This document shows, one piece after another, positions 25,820 through 35,268 of a stretch of 64,000 nt of DNA. Location of the stretch: positions 1 through 64,000 of the forward strand of contig NZ_JAANIH010000048.1 in NCBI RefSeq assembly GCF_014529705.1, in the 5' to 3' direction. Numbering within the stretch: position 1 is the stretch's first letter; each line of letters starts with the position of its first letter. This DNA comes from Bradyrhizobium campsiandrae (GTDB taxonomy: Bacteria > Pseudomonadota > Alphaproteobacteria > Rhizobiales > Xanthobacteraceae). The notes beneath the pieces are model-generated. The model was given only the letters and a program-made list of their open reading frames with translations, searched no databases and had not been told where the DNA came from. The position numbers and the translations under genes were made by a program.

Positions 25820-28492
25820 CTAGCCGGTCTTGAGCGCAAGCTCCATGGCTTCGATGCGGCCGACGAGGCCGGCATATTGCCCGATCGGCAGCGGCTTGCC
25901 GAGCAGATAGCCCTGCACGCCGTCGCAGCCCTCACGCGCGAGGAAGGCGAGCTGGTCGATCGTCTCGACGCCCTCGGCGATGATCGACATTTCGAGGCCG
26001 TGGCCGAGATCGATCACGGCGCGGACGATCGCCGCCGATTGCGGGTTGCGGCCGAGATTGATGATGAAGGCGCGGTCGATCTTGATCTTGTCGAACGGGA
26101 ACGCCTGCAGATAGCTCAGAGAGGAATAGCCGCTGCCGAAATCGTCCATGGAGATGCGCACGCCCAGCGCCTTGAGCCGGCGCAGCAGCGCCAGACCGCG
26201 GTCGAAATCCTCGATGAGGACGCCCTCGGTGATTTCGAGCTCGAGCCGGCCGGGCGCAAGTCCGGTCTCGATCAGGATCGAATGGACGAGACCGACCACG
26301 TCACCGTGCATGAACTGCGCCGGCGACAGATTGACCGCGACCTGGAGCGGCTTCGGCCAGGAGGCCGCCTCGCGGCAGGCCTCGCGCAGGATCCATTCGC
26401 CCATCTCGACGATCAGGCCGCTTTCCTCCGCGATCGGGATGAATTCGGCCGGCGAGACCTGGCCGCGCACCGGATGTTGCCAGCGCGCCAGGGCCTCGAA
26501 GCCGATGATCTCGCTCTCGGCGACGCTGTTGCGCGCGATACCCTGCGGCTGGAAGGCCAGCGAGAGCTCGCCGTTCTTGATCGCCTTCGACAGATCCTGG
26601 TGCAGCACCCGGCGGTCGCGGATCTGCTGGTCCATCTCGGGCTGGTAGAGGCTGATCGTGCCGCGCGATTTCTGCTTGGCGCGGAACAGGGCGGCGCCCG
26701 CATTGGCGAGCAGCGCGGCGCCGTCGGGTCCATTGTGCGGAAAGATCGACATGCCGGTGGTGATGCCGGCACGGACGGCGCGGCCGTCGATTTGGAATTC
26801 CGGCGCCAGCGCTTCGCCGAGCTGCTGCGCCAGAGCAAGGCCGACGTCGGGCTGCTTGCCGTCGATGATCAGGCCGAATTCGTCGCCGGAAAGACGCGCC
26901 ACCAGGCCGCCGCGCGCGGCGTCCTGGAGCCGCTGGGCCACCTCGATCAGCAGCTTGTCGCCGAGCGCGTGGCCGAACACGTCGTTGACCTCCTTGAGGC
27001 CGTCGAGATCGACACAGAGCACTGCGAATTCCTCGTCGGTCCCCTCACAGGCCTCGATCATCTGGTTCAGCGCCTGAAGGAAGGCGGCGCGGTTCGGCAA
27101 ATCGGTGAGGCCGTCATGATAGGCCATGTGCGCCATGCGCGACTCGGTCTGCCGGCGGTTGGTGACGTCCTCGTGGGTCTTGATCAGATATTGCGGCTCG
27201 CCGGCATCGTTGAGCACCGTGGCGCGCCGCGTCAGGAACAGGCGCAGGCCGTCCTTGGTGGAGATCGGATGCTCCTCGGTGATCACCCCGCGCTTCTTGA
27301 TCGCAGCCTCGTCGCGCGCAATGATCAGCTTGGCTTCCTTGGCATTGAAGATATCCGACGCCGTCAGGCCGGTGGCTTCCTCGCGCTTGCGGTTCAGGAT
27401 CGTCTCGGCGCTGCGATTGGCGAGCAGATAGCGGCCGTCCTTGACCTGCTCCACGATCAGCGCGACCGGGATGTTGTCGACCACGAGCTCGAGGAACTTC
27501 TTGGTGCTCTCCAGTTCCTGCGACAGCGACCGCCGGTCGGTGATGTCCTCGAACACGACCAGGAGGAATTCCGGCTTGTTGCTCTCGTTGCGGACCGCGA
27601 TGCGGATCGAGGCGACCATGCGCCGTTCCGAGCCGCGCTCGATCTCGAATTCGTTGCGGTATTGGCCATCGGGCGCTGCGAGCGCCGCCCGGTCGGCCGC
27701 CTCGATGCTGGCCGCCGAGCTCGGCGCAAACAGCTCGCGCGCGCATTTGCCGACGGCCTGGTCCGGCGGGAAGCCCCAGAAGCGCTCATAGGCGCTGTTG
27801 GCGAAGATGTAGCGGCCGTCCTCGATGTTCTTGGCGGCGACGCAGGCCGGCACGTTGTCCAGCACCGTTTCCAGGAACTGCTTGGTCGAGGCGAGCTGCC
27901 GTGACAGCGCGCGCTGCTCGCTGACGTCGAGATGGGTCGCCACCGAGCCGCCGTTCGGCAGCTCGAAATACTTCACCAGGATGGACCGGCCATCCGGCAA
28001 TTCGGTGATCAGGCCGTTGGGGCTGGACGCCTTCTCGTAGAACTCGTCATCGGTGACGCCGAGGACGCCGCGCTGCCGCCGCAGTTCGAGGATGTCGTAG
28101 CCGGTCATGTCGGCCCAGAGGTCCGACCGCAACAGGCCATAGATCTCGAGATAGCGATCGTTGCAGAAGATGATGCGCCGCTGCGCATCCGTCATCACCA
28201 CGCCCTGGTTGAGATTGTTCATGGCGGAGGAGACGAAGGCGTTGCGCCGCAGCTGCGACCGGCGGGCGCGATGCAATGCGGAGTTGATCCACAGCGCCGT
28301 GGCGGCCAGCAGCCCGAAAAACGCAACGCCGCAAATCAGGGCTTCCCAGACCAGGCTGGGTTCGAGCCCGTCGAGATAGGCCGGCAGAGCCGATGATTCG
28401 GCATGCGCAGGCGTGATCGCTCCTGCCAGGCACACGACGACCTGCACAGCAATCAGAATGGTGCTGCCCGCGTGCCAGTTCCTCTCAGCCAT
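25820..28492 (-). CDS. PAS-PAS-PAS-GGDEF-EAL membrane signalling protein
   Basis: Cyclic-di-GMP turnover protein of 890 aa. It has an N-terminal signal-like segment, a second membrane segment near residues 48-70, and three PAS regions (about 85-200, 215-330 and 345-455). A GGDEF domain follows, whose signature at about residue 532 reads SGDEF. The EAL domain (GFEALARW near 668) keeps the metal and catalytic marks NLSPAQF, ELEITEG, DDFGSGYSS, KIDRAFI, AEGVE and QGYLLGKP. The phosphodiesterase is therefore predicted active, while the cyclase site has Ser for the first Gly and may be weak or regulatory. Monocistronic. Confidence 0.93.
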   Translation of the reverse strand: MAERNWHAGSTILIAVQVVVCLAGAITPAHAESSALPAYLDGLEPSLVWEALICGVAFFGLLAATALWINSALHRARRSQLRRNAFVSSAMNNLNQGVVMTDAQRRIIFCNDRYLEIYGLLRSDLWADMTGYDILELRRQRGVLGVTDDEFYEKASSPNGLITELPDGRSILVKYFELPNGGSVATHLDVSEQRALSRQLASTKQFLETVLDNVPACVAAKNIEDGRYIFANSAYERFWGFPPDQAVGKCARELFAPSSAASIEAADRAALAAPDGQYRNEFEIERGSERRMVASIRIAVRNESNKPEFLLVVFEDITDRRSLSQELESTKKFLELVVDNIPVALIVEQVKDGRYLLANRSAETILNRKREEATGLTASDIFNAKEAKLIIARDEAAIKKRGVITEEHPISTKDGLRLFLTRRATVLNDAGEPQYLIKTHEDVTNRRQTESRMAHMAYHDGLTDLPNRAAFLQALNQMIEACEGTDEEFAVLCVDLDGLKEVNDVFGHALGDKLLIEVAQRLQDAARGGLVARLSGDEFGLIIDGKQPDVGLALAQQLGEALAPEFQIDGRAVRAGITTGMSIFPHNGPDGAALLANAGAALFRAKQKSRGTISLYQPEMDQQIRDRRVLHQDLSKAIKNGELSLAFQPQGIARNSVAESEIIGFEALARWQHPVRGQVSPAEFIPIAEESGLIVEMGEWILREACREAASWPKPLQVAVNLSPAQFMHGDVVGLVHSILIETGLAPGRLELEITEGVLIEDFDRGLALLRRLKALGVRISMDDFGSGYSSLSYLQAFPFDKIKIDRAFIINLGRNPQSAAIVRAVIDLGHGLEMSIIAEGVETIDQLAFLAREGCDGVQGYLLGKPLPIGQYAGLVGRIEAMELALKTG

Positions 28493-28697
28493 CAGCCACC
28501 CGCGATTTCAACTGCGGATTGTCTGGCTTCGCGGGTTTGGATCGGGTAAACGCCTGTACGCTCAACAGAAAAATGTGACGCAAAATACGGCAATTGCCCT
28601 GACATGATAAATGTTTCCTTAATGGAGAACGGCCTCACGGCGCGTTTCCCAGGCCCATCGGCGCGATCGGCCACTTCGGCGGGATGTCTGCTTAGCC

Positions 28698-29801
28698 ATG
28701 GATAGGGTCGACTGCGTCGTCATCGGAGCCGGTGTCGTAGGGCTCGCGGTGGCAAGGAGGCTCGCACAGGCCGGGCGCGAGGTGATCGTGCTCGAGGAGG
28801 CCGAGGCCATCGGCACCATCACCTCCTCGCGCAACAGCGAGGTGATCCATGCCGGGATCTATTACCGGGCCGGCAGCTGGATGGCCCGCATGTGCGTAAG
28901 CGGCAAGCAGGCGCTGTACCGCTACTGCGGCGAGCGCGGCATCCCGCACAAGAACTGCGGCAAGCTGATCGTCGCGACCAATGCCAAGGAAACCGAGAAG
29001 CTGCAATCGATCAAGGCGCATGCCGAGGCCAATGGCGTGCTCGACATGCAGTTGCTCTCGGGCGAGGCCGCGCGCGCGCTTGAGCCGGCATTGGCCTGCG
29101 ACGCCGCGCTGCTGTCGCCGTCGACAGGCATCATCGACAGCCATGCCTACATGCTCTCGCTGCGCGGCGAGGCCGAGGAAGCGGGCGCCGCCTTCGCGTT
29201 CCGTACGCCGCTGATCCGCGCCAAGGCGGAGGCCGGCATGATCGAGATCGAAGCCGGCGGCGAAGCGCCGATGACGCTGCAATGCGACCTGCTCGTCAAC
29301 GCCGCCGGGCTTTCGGCCACCACCGTGGCACGCCACATCGACGGCATGCCGGTCGACCGGATTCCGCCAGCCTATCTCGCCAAGGGCAATTATTTCAGCT
29401 GCAATGCGCGCGCGCCGTTCTCGCGCCTGATCTATCCCGTGCCCGAGCCCGGTGGGCTCGGCGTGCATCTGACGCTGGACATGGCGGGACAGGCGCGCTT
29501 CGGCCCCGACGTCGAATGGATCGAGACCATCGACTATGAAGTCGATCCATCACGCGCCGAGCGCTTCTATCCGGCGATCCGCAGATACTGGCCGACATTG
29601 CCCGATGGCGCGCTGATGCCGAGCTATTCGGGTATCCGCCCGAAGATCGTGCCGCCGGCGGTGGCCACGCAGGATTTTCTGATGCAGGGGCCGCGCGACC
29701 ATGGCGTCGCAGGCCTGATCAACCTGTTCGGCATCGAATCGCCGGGACTGACATCGTCGCTCGCGATCGCGGACCACGTTGCCGAGCTCGCCGAAATCTA
29801 A
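28698..29801 (+). CDS. LhgO-like FAD-dependent oxidoreductase
   Basis: Flavoprotein of 367 aa in the DAO family, resembling L-2-hydroxyglutarate oxidase. FAD-binding [15 protein letters not shown] is at residues 10-24, followed by the [11 protein letters not shown] stretch. The NAAGL motif, KGNYFSC and the C-terminal [14 protein letters not shown] are all typical of LhgO relatives. It would oxidise a 2-hydroxy acid to the 2-oxo acid with electrons to quinone or oxygen. Substrate specificity is inferred from family only. A hairpin lies between its stop and the convergent DUF465 gene. Confidence 0.88.
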   Translation: MDRVDCVVIGAGVVGLAVARRLAQAGREVIVLEEAEAIGTITSSRNSEVIHAGIYYRAGSWMARMCVSGKQALYRYCGERGIPHKNCGKLIVATNAKETEKLQSIKAHAEANGVLDMQLLSGEAARALEPALACDAALLSPSTGIIDSHAYMLSLRGEAEEAGAAFAFRTPLIRAKAEAGMIEIEAGGEAPMTLQCDLLVNAAGLSATTVARHIDGMPVDRIPPAYLAKGNYFSCNARAPFSRLIYPVPEPGGLGVHLTLDMAGQARFGPDVEWIETIDYEVDPSRAERFYPAIRRYWPTLPDGALMPSYSGIRPKIVPPAVATQDFLMQGPRDHGVAGLINLFGIESPGLTSSLAIADHVAELAEI

Positions 29802-29847
29802 AGCAGTTTTACGCCGCGCGACGATGGCCGCGCGGTGCGCACCTTGC

Positions 29848-29883
29848 AGACAGGGACGAGCGCAAAAGCTCTCATCCCTGTCT
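29848..29883 (+). terminator. hairpin between convergent genes
   Basis: AGACAGGGA at 29848-29856 pairs with TCCCTGTCT at 29875-29883, and the pairing extends through GAGC/GCTC inside. There is no U-run on either strand, so it may be a rho-independent-like stop for the LhgO gene or an mRNA-stabilising stem. Confidence 0.45.
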
Positions 29884-29922
29884 AAAAGGATACGATCAAA
29901 CTTGACGCTGTTACGGGGGTTA

Positions 29923-30105
29923 CTAGTGAAGCGTGTCGCCGGTCTGCTTCAGTCGTTCAATCTGGTCCTTGACCATCAACTTGCGGCGCTTCAACTCAAC
30001 AATTTGCAGGTCGTCTGTTGAAAGGTGCACGAGAGCTTCGTGCAGTTCGTTTTCGAGAGTTTTGTGCTTCCGTTCCAATTCAACCAGATGTGCCTGAATT
30101 GTCAT
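29923..30105 (-). CDS. YdcH-family (DUF465) small coiled-coil protein
   Basis: A 60-aa DUF465 protein, almost wholly helical, with heptad-like repeats (VELERKHKTLENELHEALVH). The family hallmark ELKRRKLMVKDQIERL sits near the end. A perfect AGGAGG lies upstream of the ATG. A second DUF465 gene sits 329 bp away on the opposite strand. The biochemical role of the family is unknown. Confidence 0.88.
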   Translation of the reverse strand: MTIQAHLVELERKHKTLENELHEALVHLSTDDLQIVELKRRKLMVKDQIERLKQTGDTLH

Positions 30106-30433
30106 TCGAAACCTCCTCGGCAGGGGTGAACCTTGGATTCGATCCGGACGAGGAAGTGTACATCACCGATTCGTTCTGTCGATGGGTATCCGTCGTCGCA
30201 CCGTCATTTTTGAAAATTCATATGTAATGAAGCGTGAGCAAGGAACTGCGCGGCGAAAAATCCATGATATCAATGCGCTCGCACGACGCACTTGCGAATC
30301 GTTGAAATATCTTGCGAGGGAGCGGTGCGCGAAGGTTTCAGATCGCTTGCGATCACGCCGCGCAAGGACGATAATTTCCACAGGGCATCCACAGCCTTAA
30401 TCTCAAGCCTATCGGTTTTCGGCCACCGCAGAC
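30106..30433. other. gap between the two divergent DUF465 genes
   Basis: This 328-bp stretch is less GC-rich than its neighbours, with runs such as ATTTTTGAAAATTCATATG. I see no convincing gene. Two 72-codon open frames, one on each strand (30182-30400 and 30163-30381), have no ribosome binding site or family features. It probably holds the two divergent promoters. Confidence 0.4.
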
Positions 30434-30640
30434 ATGACCCATGAAGACGAGCGTGAGCTCGAAGCCGAGCTCACCCGGTTGCAGCAGGAACACCGAGATC
30501 TCGATGCGGCGATCGATGCACTGCATCAATCGCCCGCCCCCGACCTGTTGCGGCTGCAGCGGTTGAAGAAACGCAAGCTGTTGTTGCGCGACCGTATCGC
30601 CTTCATCGAAGACCAGATCACGCCCGACATCATCGCCTGA
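30434..30640 (+). CDS. YdcH-family (DUF465) small protein, second copy
   Basis: A 68-aa helical DUF465 protein with the LQRLKKRKLLLRDRIAFIED hallmark. It is paralogous to the protein at 29923 but has a longer, acidic N-terminus (HEDERELEAELTRLQQEH). It begins a run of three very small genes on the plus strand. Role unknown; neighbours suggest only that this is a conserved small-protein cluster. Confidence 0.85.
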   Translation: MTHEDERELEAELTRLQQEHRDLDAAIDALHQSPAPDLLRLQRLKKRKLLLRDRIAFIEDQITPDIIA

Positions 30641-30749
30641 TCCACCGCGGTTTCAGATTGCCGCAATGAATCCGCTTGACTCAAACAGAACAAAAGAAGA
30701 ACATTGAGCTTGCCCCGATGCCTCCAGGAAACGCCCAAGGACACCGCCG

Positions 30750-30956
30750 ATGTCAGTCCCAGCCCTTCTCGACAACAGCCATTATGAACAGGCCTGCGAC
30801 CAGGCGATCGCGATGTGCGACGGCAACCTGCGCAGCACCATCAAGGCGCTGATCATGGCCAACGAGTATCTGGAGGCCGAACTGGAAGAGTTGCAGGCGG
30901 CTGTGAGGGCCGGCTGCATTCCGGAGGCGTCGCGCAGCAGGAGCAGCGCGGCCTAA
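30750..30956 (+). CDS. small hypothetical helical protein
   Basis: A 68-aa, acidic, predicted helical protein (NLRSTIKALIMANEYLEAEL) with two cysteines near the N-terminal half and a Ser/Arg tail. AAGGACACC precedes the ATG. It lies 109 bp after the DUF465 gene and 23 bp before the next small gene. I do not recognise a family. Confidence 0.65.
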   Translation: MSVPALLDNSHYEQACDQAIAMCDGNLRSTIKALIMANEYLEAELEELQAAVRAGCIPEASRSRSSAA

Positions 30957-30979
30957 AATCTCACCATTGGAGCAACGCC

Positions 30980-31231
30980 ATGTCAGATGTGACCTACTAC
31001 GTTGCAATGCCCTTCCTGATCGATGCCGACGGATCGACGGTCGCCGGCGCCGCAGAAGAATGCCAGAGCTCGACAGCCGCATTACGGCGCGCCGAGGCCC
31101 TGGCGCGCGGCACCGGCCATATCGGCGCTGTCGCATTCAGCCGCAGTGGCGATCCCATGACCGGCGAATTCGGTGATGCCACGCTGCTGCGCAAATTCGG
31201 CAACGTGCCGGAAGATCTGGCCACGCTGTAG
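30980..31231 (+). CDS. small hypothetical protein
   Basis: An 83-aa protein beginning SDVTYYVAMPFLIDADG, with a mixed alpha/beta look and no signal peptide. A GGAGCAACGCC ribosome binding site lies upstream of the ATG at 30980. The longer open frame from 30815 only overlaps the preceding gene. Unrecognised family. The spacing suggests co-expression with the preceding small gene. Two bases separate its stop from the convergent diguanylate cyclase gene. Confidence 0.65.
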   Translation: MSDVTYYVAMPFLIDADGSTVAGAAEECQSSTAALRRAEALARGTGHIGAVAFSRSGDPMTGEFGDATLLRKFGNVPEDLATL

Positions 31232-31233
31232 AG

Positions 31234-32019
31234 TCAGCTGCTCACCAGCCTGATCCGTGGTTCGTGCCGCCGATGCGCCTTGCGCACATACATGGCGGCA
31301 TCGGCCTCCTCCAGCGCACGAACGGGATCGGACTGCGCACCGAGCAGCGCAACACCGGCGGACGCGCCCGCCGTCACATGCTGGCCCCGAAAGACAAAGG
31401 ACAATTCGTCGATCGCCTGCTCGAAGATGGCGGCCTTCGCCTTGGCGTCGGTCTCGCTGAGATTCCAGAGCAGCAGGGCAAACTCGTCGCCGCCGAGACG
31501 GCCGACCACGTCGGAAGCGCGGATCTGCCGCCTCAGCGTCGCGGCGATCGCCTTCAGCACCTCGTCGCCGGCGGCGTGGCCGAAGGAATCGTTGATCGGC
31601 TTCAGCCGGTCGACGTCGAGCACGATCAGCGCGCCGCTGGCGTGATAGCGCTTCATGTAGGCGAGGGCGCGCTGGAGCTCGCGCTCGAAGCCGCGCCGGT
31701 TGGGGATGTCCAGCAGGAAATCGGTGTCGGCAGCCGCCTCGAGCTCGGCGACGCGTCGCAGCGCCTGCGTGAGCTTGGTCCGCAGGCCGCGGATGGTCGC
31801 CTTGCTGCGGTCCTTACTACTGTCCTTGCCGGCCGTCTTGGCGGCGCCGGCGACAGACATGCGGGGCGGCGCCACGGCCCGCTTGGGTGCGGTTTTCGTT
31901 CGGCCCCCGCTGGTTTTCCGGCCGTTTTTGGCCTTCGCAGCGGTCGCCCTTTTTGGTTTCTTCATGGGCATCCTGCTCAATGAAGGCTTGCGGGGATTCA
32001 CCAAGACAGGATAGTGCAT
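31234..32019 (-). CDS. diguanylate cyclase with basic N-terminal tail
   Basis: A 261-aa protein. The first 75 residues are extremely Lys/Arg/Ala-rich (KKPKRATAAKAKNGRK and similar), a short helical linker follows, and then comes a GGDEF domain with an intact active site RLGGDEFALLL near residue 178. Substrate-binding marks are DIPNRRGFE and LDVDRLKPINDSFGH. It should make cyclic-di-GMP. The start at 32019 is supported by AAGGAGAAGGGA; later ATGs at 31971 and 31965 lack such a site. The basic tail could bind nucleic acid or the membrane surface, which is inference. Confidence 0.88.
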   Translation of the reverse strand: MHYPVLVNPRKPSLSRMPMKKPKRATAAKAKNGRKTSGGRTKTAPKRAVAPPRMSVAGAAKTAGKDSSKDRSKATIRGLRTKLTQALRRVAELEAAADTDFLLDIPNRRGFERELQRALAYMKRYHASGALIVLDVDRLKPINDSFGHAAGDEVLKAIAATLRRQIRASDVVGRLGGDEFALLLWNLSETDAKAKAAIFEQAIDELSFVFRGQHVTAGASAGVALLGAQSDPVRALEEADAAMYVRKAHRRHEPRIRLVSS

Positions 32020-32106
32020 TCCCTTCTCCTTGCCACCGCCTTGCGAGCCGCCGGCCGGAACCGTTAATCTGGCCTATCTTTCTGTTTTCCGAGCACAATT
32101 GACGTC

Positions 32107-32595
32107 ATGACCGCGCCGATCGCCATCATCATGGGAAGCCAGTCGGACTGGGAGACGATGCGGCACACCGCCGATACGCTTGCAGCCCTCGGCGTTGCCT
32201 CCGACACCCGCATCGTCTCGGCCCACCGCACCCCCGAGCGCCTGTTCAATTTCGCCAGGGGCGCCAAGGCTGAGGGCTTCAAGGTCATCATCGCCGGCGC
32301 TGGCGGCGCTGCGCATCTGCCGGGCATGGCGGCGGCGCTGACGGAACTGCCTGTCTTCGGCGTTCCCGTCGAGTCCAGGACCCTGAAGGGCATCGATTCG
32401 CTCTATTCTATCGTTCAGATGCCCGCCGGCATCCCGGTCGGCACGCTCGCGATCGGCAAGGCCGGCGCGATCAACGCGGCGCTGCTGGCGGCGGCCGTGC
32501 TGGCGCTGTCCGATACCGCGCTGTCCGATCGATTGGCTGCCTGGCGCAAGGCCCAGACCGAGGCGGTTGCCGAGCGCCCGGAGGACAAGGCGTGA
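32107..32595 (+). CDS. purE: 5-(carboxyamino)imidazole ribonucleotide mutase
   Basis: Class I PurE of 162 aa, converting N5-CAIR to CAIR in purine synthesis. Signature stretches are [10 protein letters not shown] near the start, SAHRTPERL (with the catalytic His) and [17 protein letters not shown]. It is translationally coupled to purK by a GTGA overlap, the usual purEK pair. Confidence 0.96.
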   Translation: MTAPIAIIMGSQSDWETMRHTADTLAALGVASDTRIVSAHRTPERLFNFARGAKAEGFKVIIAGAGGAAHLPGMAAALTELPVFGVPVESRTLKGIDSLYSIVQMPAGIPVGTLAIGKAGAINAALLAAAVLALSDTALSDRLAAWRKAQTEAVAERPEDKA

Positions 32596-33698
32596 CTGAC
32601 GCAAAGCAGGTGAAGCTGAAGCCCGGCGACACCATCGGAATCCTCGGCGGCGGACAACTCGGGCGGATGCTGGCCATGGCCGCCGCGCGGCTCGGCCTGC
32701 GCTGCCAGGTGTTCTCGCCCGATCCGGATTCGCCGGCCTTCGACGTCGTGCTGAACGCGACCTGCGCCGAATATGCCGACGTCGAGGCGCTCGAACTGTT
32801 CGCCCACGACGTCGACGTCATCACCTACGAATTCGAAAACGTGCCGGCCGCTGCCGCCATGGTGCTGGATTCGCGCCGCCCGGTGCTGCCCAACCGCAAG
32901 ATCCTCGAGACCACCCAGGACCGGCTCGCCGAGAAGGATTTCGTCACGCGGCTCGGTATCGGGACGGCAGCTTACGCCGACGTCACTTCTGTCGCATCGC
33001 TGCGTGAGGCCATTCTGAAGATCGGCCTTCCCGCGGTGCTGAAGACCCGCCGCTTCGGCTACGACGGCAAGGGCCAGGCCATCATCCGCGAGGGCGACGA
33101 CATCGCGAAAGTCTGGACCAGCCTCGCCACCAAATCGGCGATCCTGGAGGCCTTCGTGCCGTTCGAACGCGAGATCTCCGTGATCGCCGCGCGCTCGGCA
33201 TCGGGCCAGGTCGAATGCTTCGACGTCACCGAGAACGAGCACCGCGACCACATTCTGAAGATCTCCCGGGCGCCCGCGCCGATTCCGGACGCGCTCGCCG
33301 AGGAGGCGCGCAGCATCGCCGGCAAGATCGCAACCGCGCTCGATTACGTCGGCGTGCTCGCGGTGGAGATGTTCGTGCTCGCCAATGGCGGCGGATCGAA
33401 AGTGCTGGTCAACGAAATCGCTCCGCGCGTGCACAATTCCGGACACTGGACGCTCGACGGCGCGTCCGTCTCCCAGTTCGAACAGCACATCCGCGCCATC
33501 GCCGGCTGGGCGCTCGGCAAGCCGGTGCGCCACGGCGAGATCGTCACCATGACCAATCTGATCGGCGACGAGATCAACGATTACGAGAAGTGGCTGAGCG
33601 TGCCGGGCGCGACGGTGCACATCTACGGCAAGGGCGCACCGCGCCCCGGCCGCAAGATGGGCCACGTCACCGAGGTCAGACCTTCGAAGAGCAAGTGA
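32592..33698 (+). CDS. purK: 5-(carboxyamino)imidazole ribonucleotide synthase
   Basis: ATP-grasp enzyme of 368 aa that makes N5-CAIR from AIR, ATP and bicarbonate, feeding PurE. The N-terminal loop [16 protein letters not shown], the ATP-grasp [12 protein letters not shown] and the metal site [14 protein letters not shown] are all present. It starts with GTG at 32592, overlapping the purE stop. Confidence 0.96.
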   Translation: MTDAKQVKLKPGDTIGILGGGQLGRMLAMAAARLGLRCQVFSPDPDSPAFDVVLNATCAEYADVEALELFAHDVDVITYEFENVPAAAAMVLDSRRPVLPNRKILETTQDRLAEKDFVTRLGIGTAAYADVTSVASLREAILKIGLPAVLKTRRFGYDGKGQAIIREGDDIAKVWTSLATKSAILEAFVPFEREISVIAARSASGQVECFDVTENEHRDHILKISRAPAPIPDALAEEARSIAGKIATALDYVGVLAVEMFVLANGGGSKVLVNEIAPRVHNSGHWTLDGASVSQFEQHIRAIAGWALGKPVRHGEIVTMTNLIGDEINDYEKWLSVPGATVHIYGKGAPRPGRKMGHVTEVRPSKSK

Positions 33699-33734
33699 GG
33701 GACCGCAGCAGCGGCTGCGATCCCGCGCCTTGGA

Positions 33735-34457
33735 TCAGGCCGTCTTCACGCCCGCGACGACGCCCGCGGGCTCCTCGCTGAGCCAGCGATAGATCACCCC
33801 GCCCAGCGCGCCGCCGATCAGCGGTGCGATCCAGAACAGCCAGAGCTGCGCCAGCGCCCAGCCGCCGACGAACAGCGCGGGGCCCGTGCTGCGCGCCGGG
33901 TTCACCGACGTGTTGGTGACGGGGATGCTGACGAGATGGATCATCACCAGCGCAAGTCCGATCGCGAGCGGCGCGAAACCCGCAGGCGCGCGTCCGTGGG
34001 TCGCGCCCATGATGACGAACAGAAACATCATGGTCATAACCACCTCGGTGACGAAACAGACGATCATGCTGTACTGGCCGGGCGAATGCGCGTCATAGCC
34101 GTTGGAGGCAAAGCCCTTGCTGACGTCGAAGCCGGGCGCGCCGCTGGCGATCACATAGAGCAGCTCGGCAGCGACGATGGCGCCGCAGACCTGCGCGATC
34201 ACATAGGGCAGGATCTGGCCGGCCGGAAACCGCCCGCCGGCGGCAAGGCCGACTGTGACGGCCGGGTTGAGATGGCATCCCGAAATATGGCCGATCGCAT
34301 AGGCCATGGTGACGACGCTGAGGCCGAAGGCCAGGGACACGCCCACGAGGCCGATGCCGACCTGCGGAAAGCCCGCTGCGATCACCGCGCTGCCACAGCC
34401 TGCGAATGTGAGCCAGAACGTACCGATGGCCTCGGCCGCGTATTTTTTCATGTCCAT
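33735..34457 (-). CDS. aqpZ: aquaporin Z
   Basis: Inner-membrane water channel of 240 aa with six membrane helices and both half-helix motifs: HLNPAV (Asn64-Ala66) and SVNPARS (Asn186-Arg189). The narrow-filter residues His174 and Arg189 match the water-selective AqpZ type and not the wider GlpF type. CAGGGGAGACGCC precedes the ATG; a second ATG two codons in is possible. Transcribed alone, convergent with purEK. Confidence 0.95.
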   Translation of the reverse strand: MDMKKYAAEAIGTFWLTFAGCGSAVIAAGFPQVGIGLVGVSLAFGLSVVTMAYAIGHISGCHLNPAVTVGLAAGGRFPAGQILPYVIAQVCGAIVAAELLYVIASGAPGFDVSKGFASNGYDAHSPGQYSMIVCFVTEVVMTMMFLFVIMGATHGRAPAGFAPLAIGLALVMIHLVSIPVTNTSVNPARSTGPALFVGGWALAQLWLFWIAPLIGGALGGVIYRWLSEEPAGVVAGVKTA

Positions 34458-34717
34458 GAGGCGTCTCCCCTGATTTCCAAACGGTTCCGGAACAATGTCC
34501 GCTGCGGCCCTACTTAGCGCCGATCTCCCAAATCAGGGCTGCAAGGAGGTATTTTCGCCGCATTTAATGGCTGAACTTGGCCCGAAATCCCGCTTGGCCG
34601 GTGGACATCTCAGGTTTTGTCTGATACATCCGCGCGCTCAAGGTTAAGGGCTTGCGCGTTTTGCCATCCCCTTTGACTTACCAGAATTCAAATCCGATCC
34701 ACTGAAGAGGATGCCGC

Positions 34718-35014
34718 GTGCAGGTTCTCGTTCGCGATAACAATGTCGACCAAGCCCTCAAGGCGCTGAAGAAGAAGATGCAGCGCGAGGGTATTTTCCG
34801 CGAGATGAAGCTCCGCGGTCACTACGAAAAGCCCTCCGAGAAGAAGGCCCGCGAAAAGGCCGAAGCCGTGCGCCGTGCGCGCAAGCTGGCCCGCAAGAAG
34901 CTGCAGCGTGAAGGCCTGCTGCCGATGAAGCCGAAGCCGGTGTTCGGCGCTGGCCCCGGTGGCGAGCGTGGTGGCCGTGGCGGCCCCGGTGCAGGTCCGC
35001 GCGGACCGCGCTGA
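34718..35014 (+). CDS. rpsU: 30S ribosomal protein bS21
   Basis: Small basic ribosomal protein of 98 aa that aids initiation. The family core [20 protein letters not shown] and [16 protein letters not shown] is intact. A glycine/arginine-rich tail ([13 protein letters not shown]) extends the protein past the usual 70 or so residues, as is common in Bradyrhizobium relatives. Translation starts at a GTG after GAAGAGGATGCC. An intrinsic terminator follows at 35045. Confidence 0.95.
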   Translation: MQVLVRDNNVDQALKALKKKMQREGIFREMKLRGHYEKPSEKKAREKAEAVRRARKLARKKLQREGLLPMKPKPVFGAGPGGERGGRGGPGAGPRGPR

Positions 35015-35044
35015 TCTTGCCGATCGTGCAGGACTGAGTTTTGG

Positions 35045-35080
35045 ATGACGCGGGCCCCCCGGCCCGCGTCATTATTTTTT
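35045..35080 (+). terminator. intrinsic terminator of rpsU
   Basis: A perfect 12-bp stem, ATGACGCGGGCC / GGCCCGCGTCAT with loop CCCC, runs straight into TATTTTTT. Confidence 0.93.
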
Positions 35081-35174
35081 GAGCGGTGCCTTTCTGGGAC
35101 GGGGCACTCCAGATGCGGCGCTAGCGCGCGGTGAGACTGCAATTCGTCGTCGTCGCGCTTTAGCTTTGTTGTTT

Positions 35175-35249
35175 GAGCATGATCTTTCGCGTAGACGCGT
35201 TCCGCGTTGTCGCGAGGAAAACCGCTCCACATTTTTCCGGATCATGCTC
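35175..35249 (+). repeat. GAGCATGATC intergenic repeat of alphaproteobacteria
   Basis: Ends GAGCATGATC and GGATCATGCTC form an inverted repeat over 75 bp, with the internal block CGAGGAAAACCGCTCCACA. This is a known widespread type of rhizobial palindromic element. It abuts the TPR lipoprotein gene, whose start codon is 20 bp downstream. Confidence 0.85.
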
Positions 35250-35268
35250 TAGCGCGAGCGAACCGTCG

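Noticed and set aside
24965-27904. A 979-codon open frame on the plus strand
   Set aside because: It runs antisense through glpD and the GGDEF/EAL gene, both with clear motifs on the minus strand. Its translation is low-complexity Arg/Asp/Ala/Leu with no domain. Long antisense frames are expected in GC3-rich DNA.
30370-30395. Two DnaA-box-like sequences (TTTCCACA and CATCCACA)
   Set aside because: Each matches the TTATCCACA consensus only partly, and there is no cluster of boxes, AT-rich unwinding tract or replication gene nearby. An origin is not supported.
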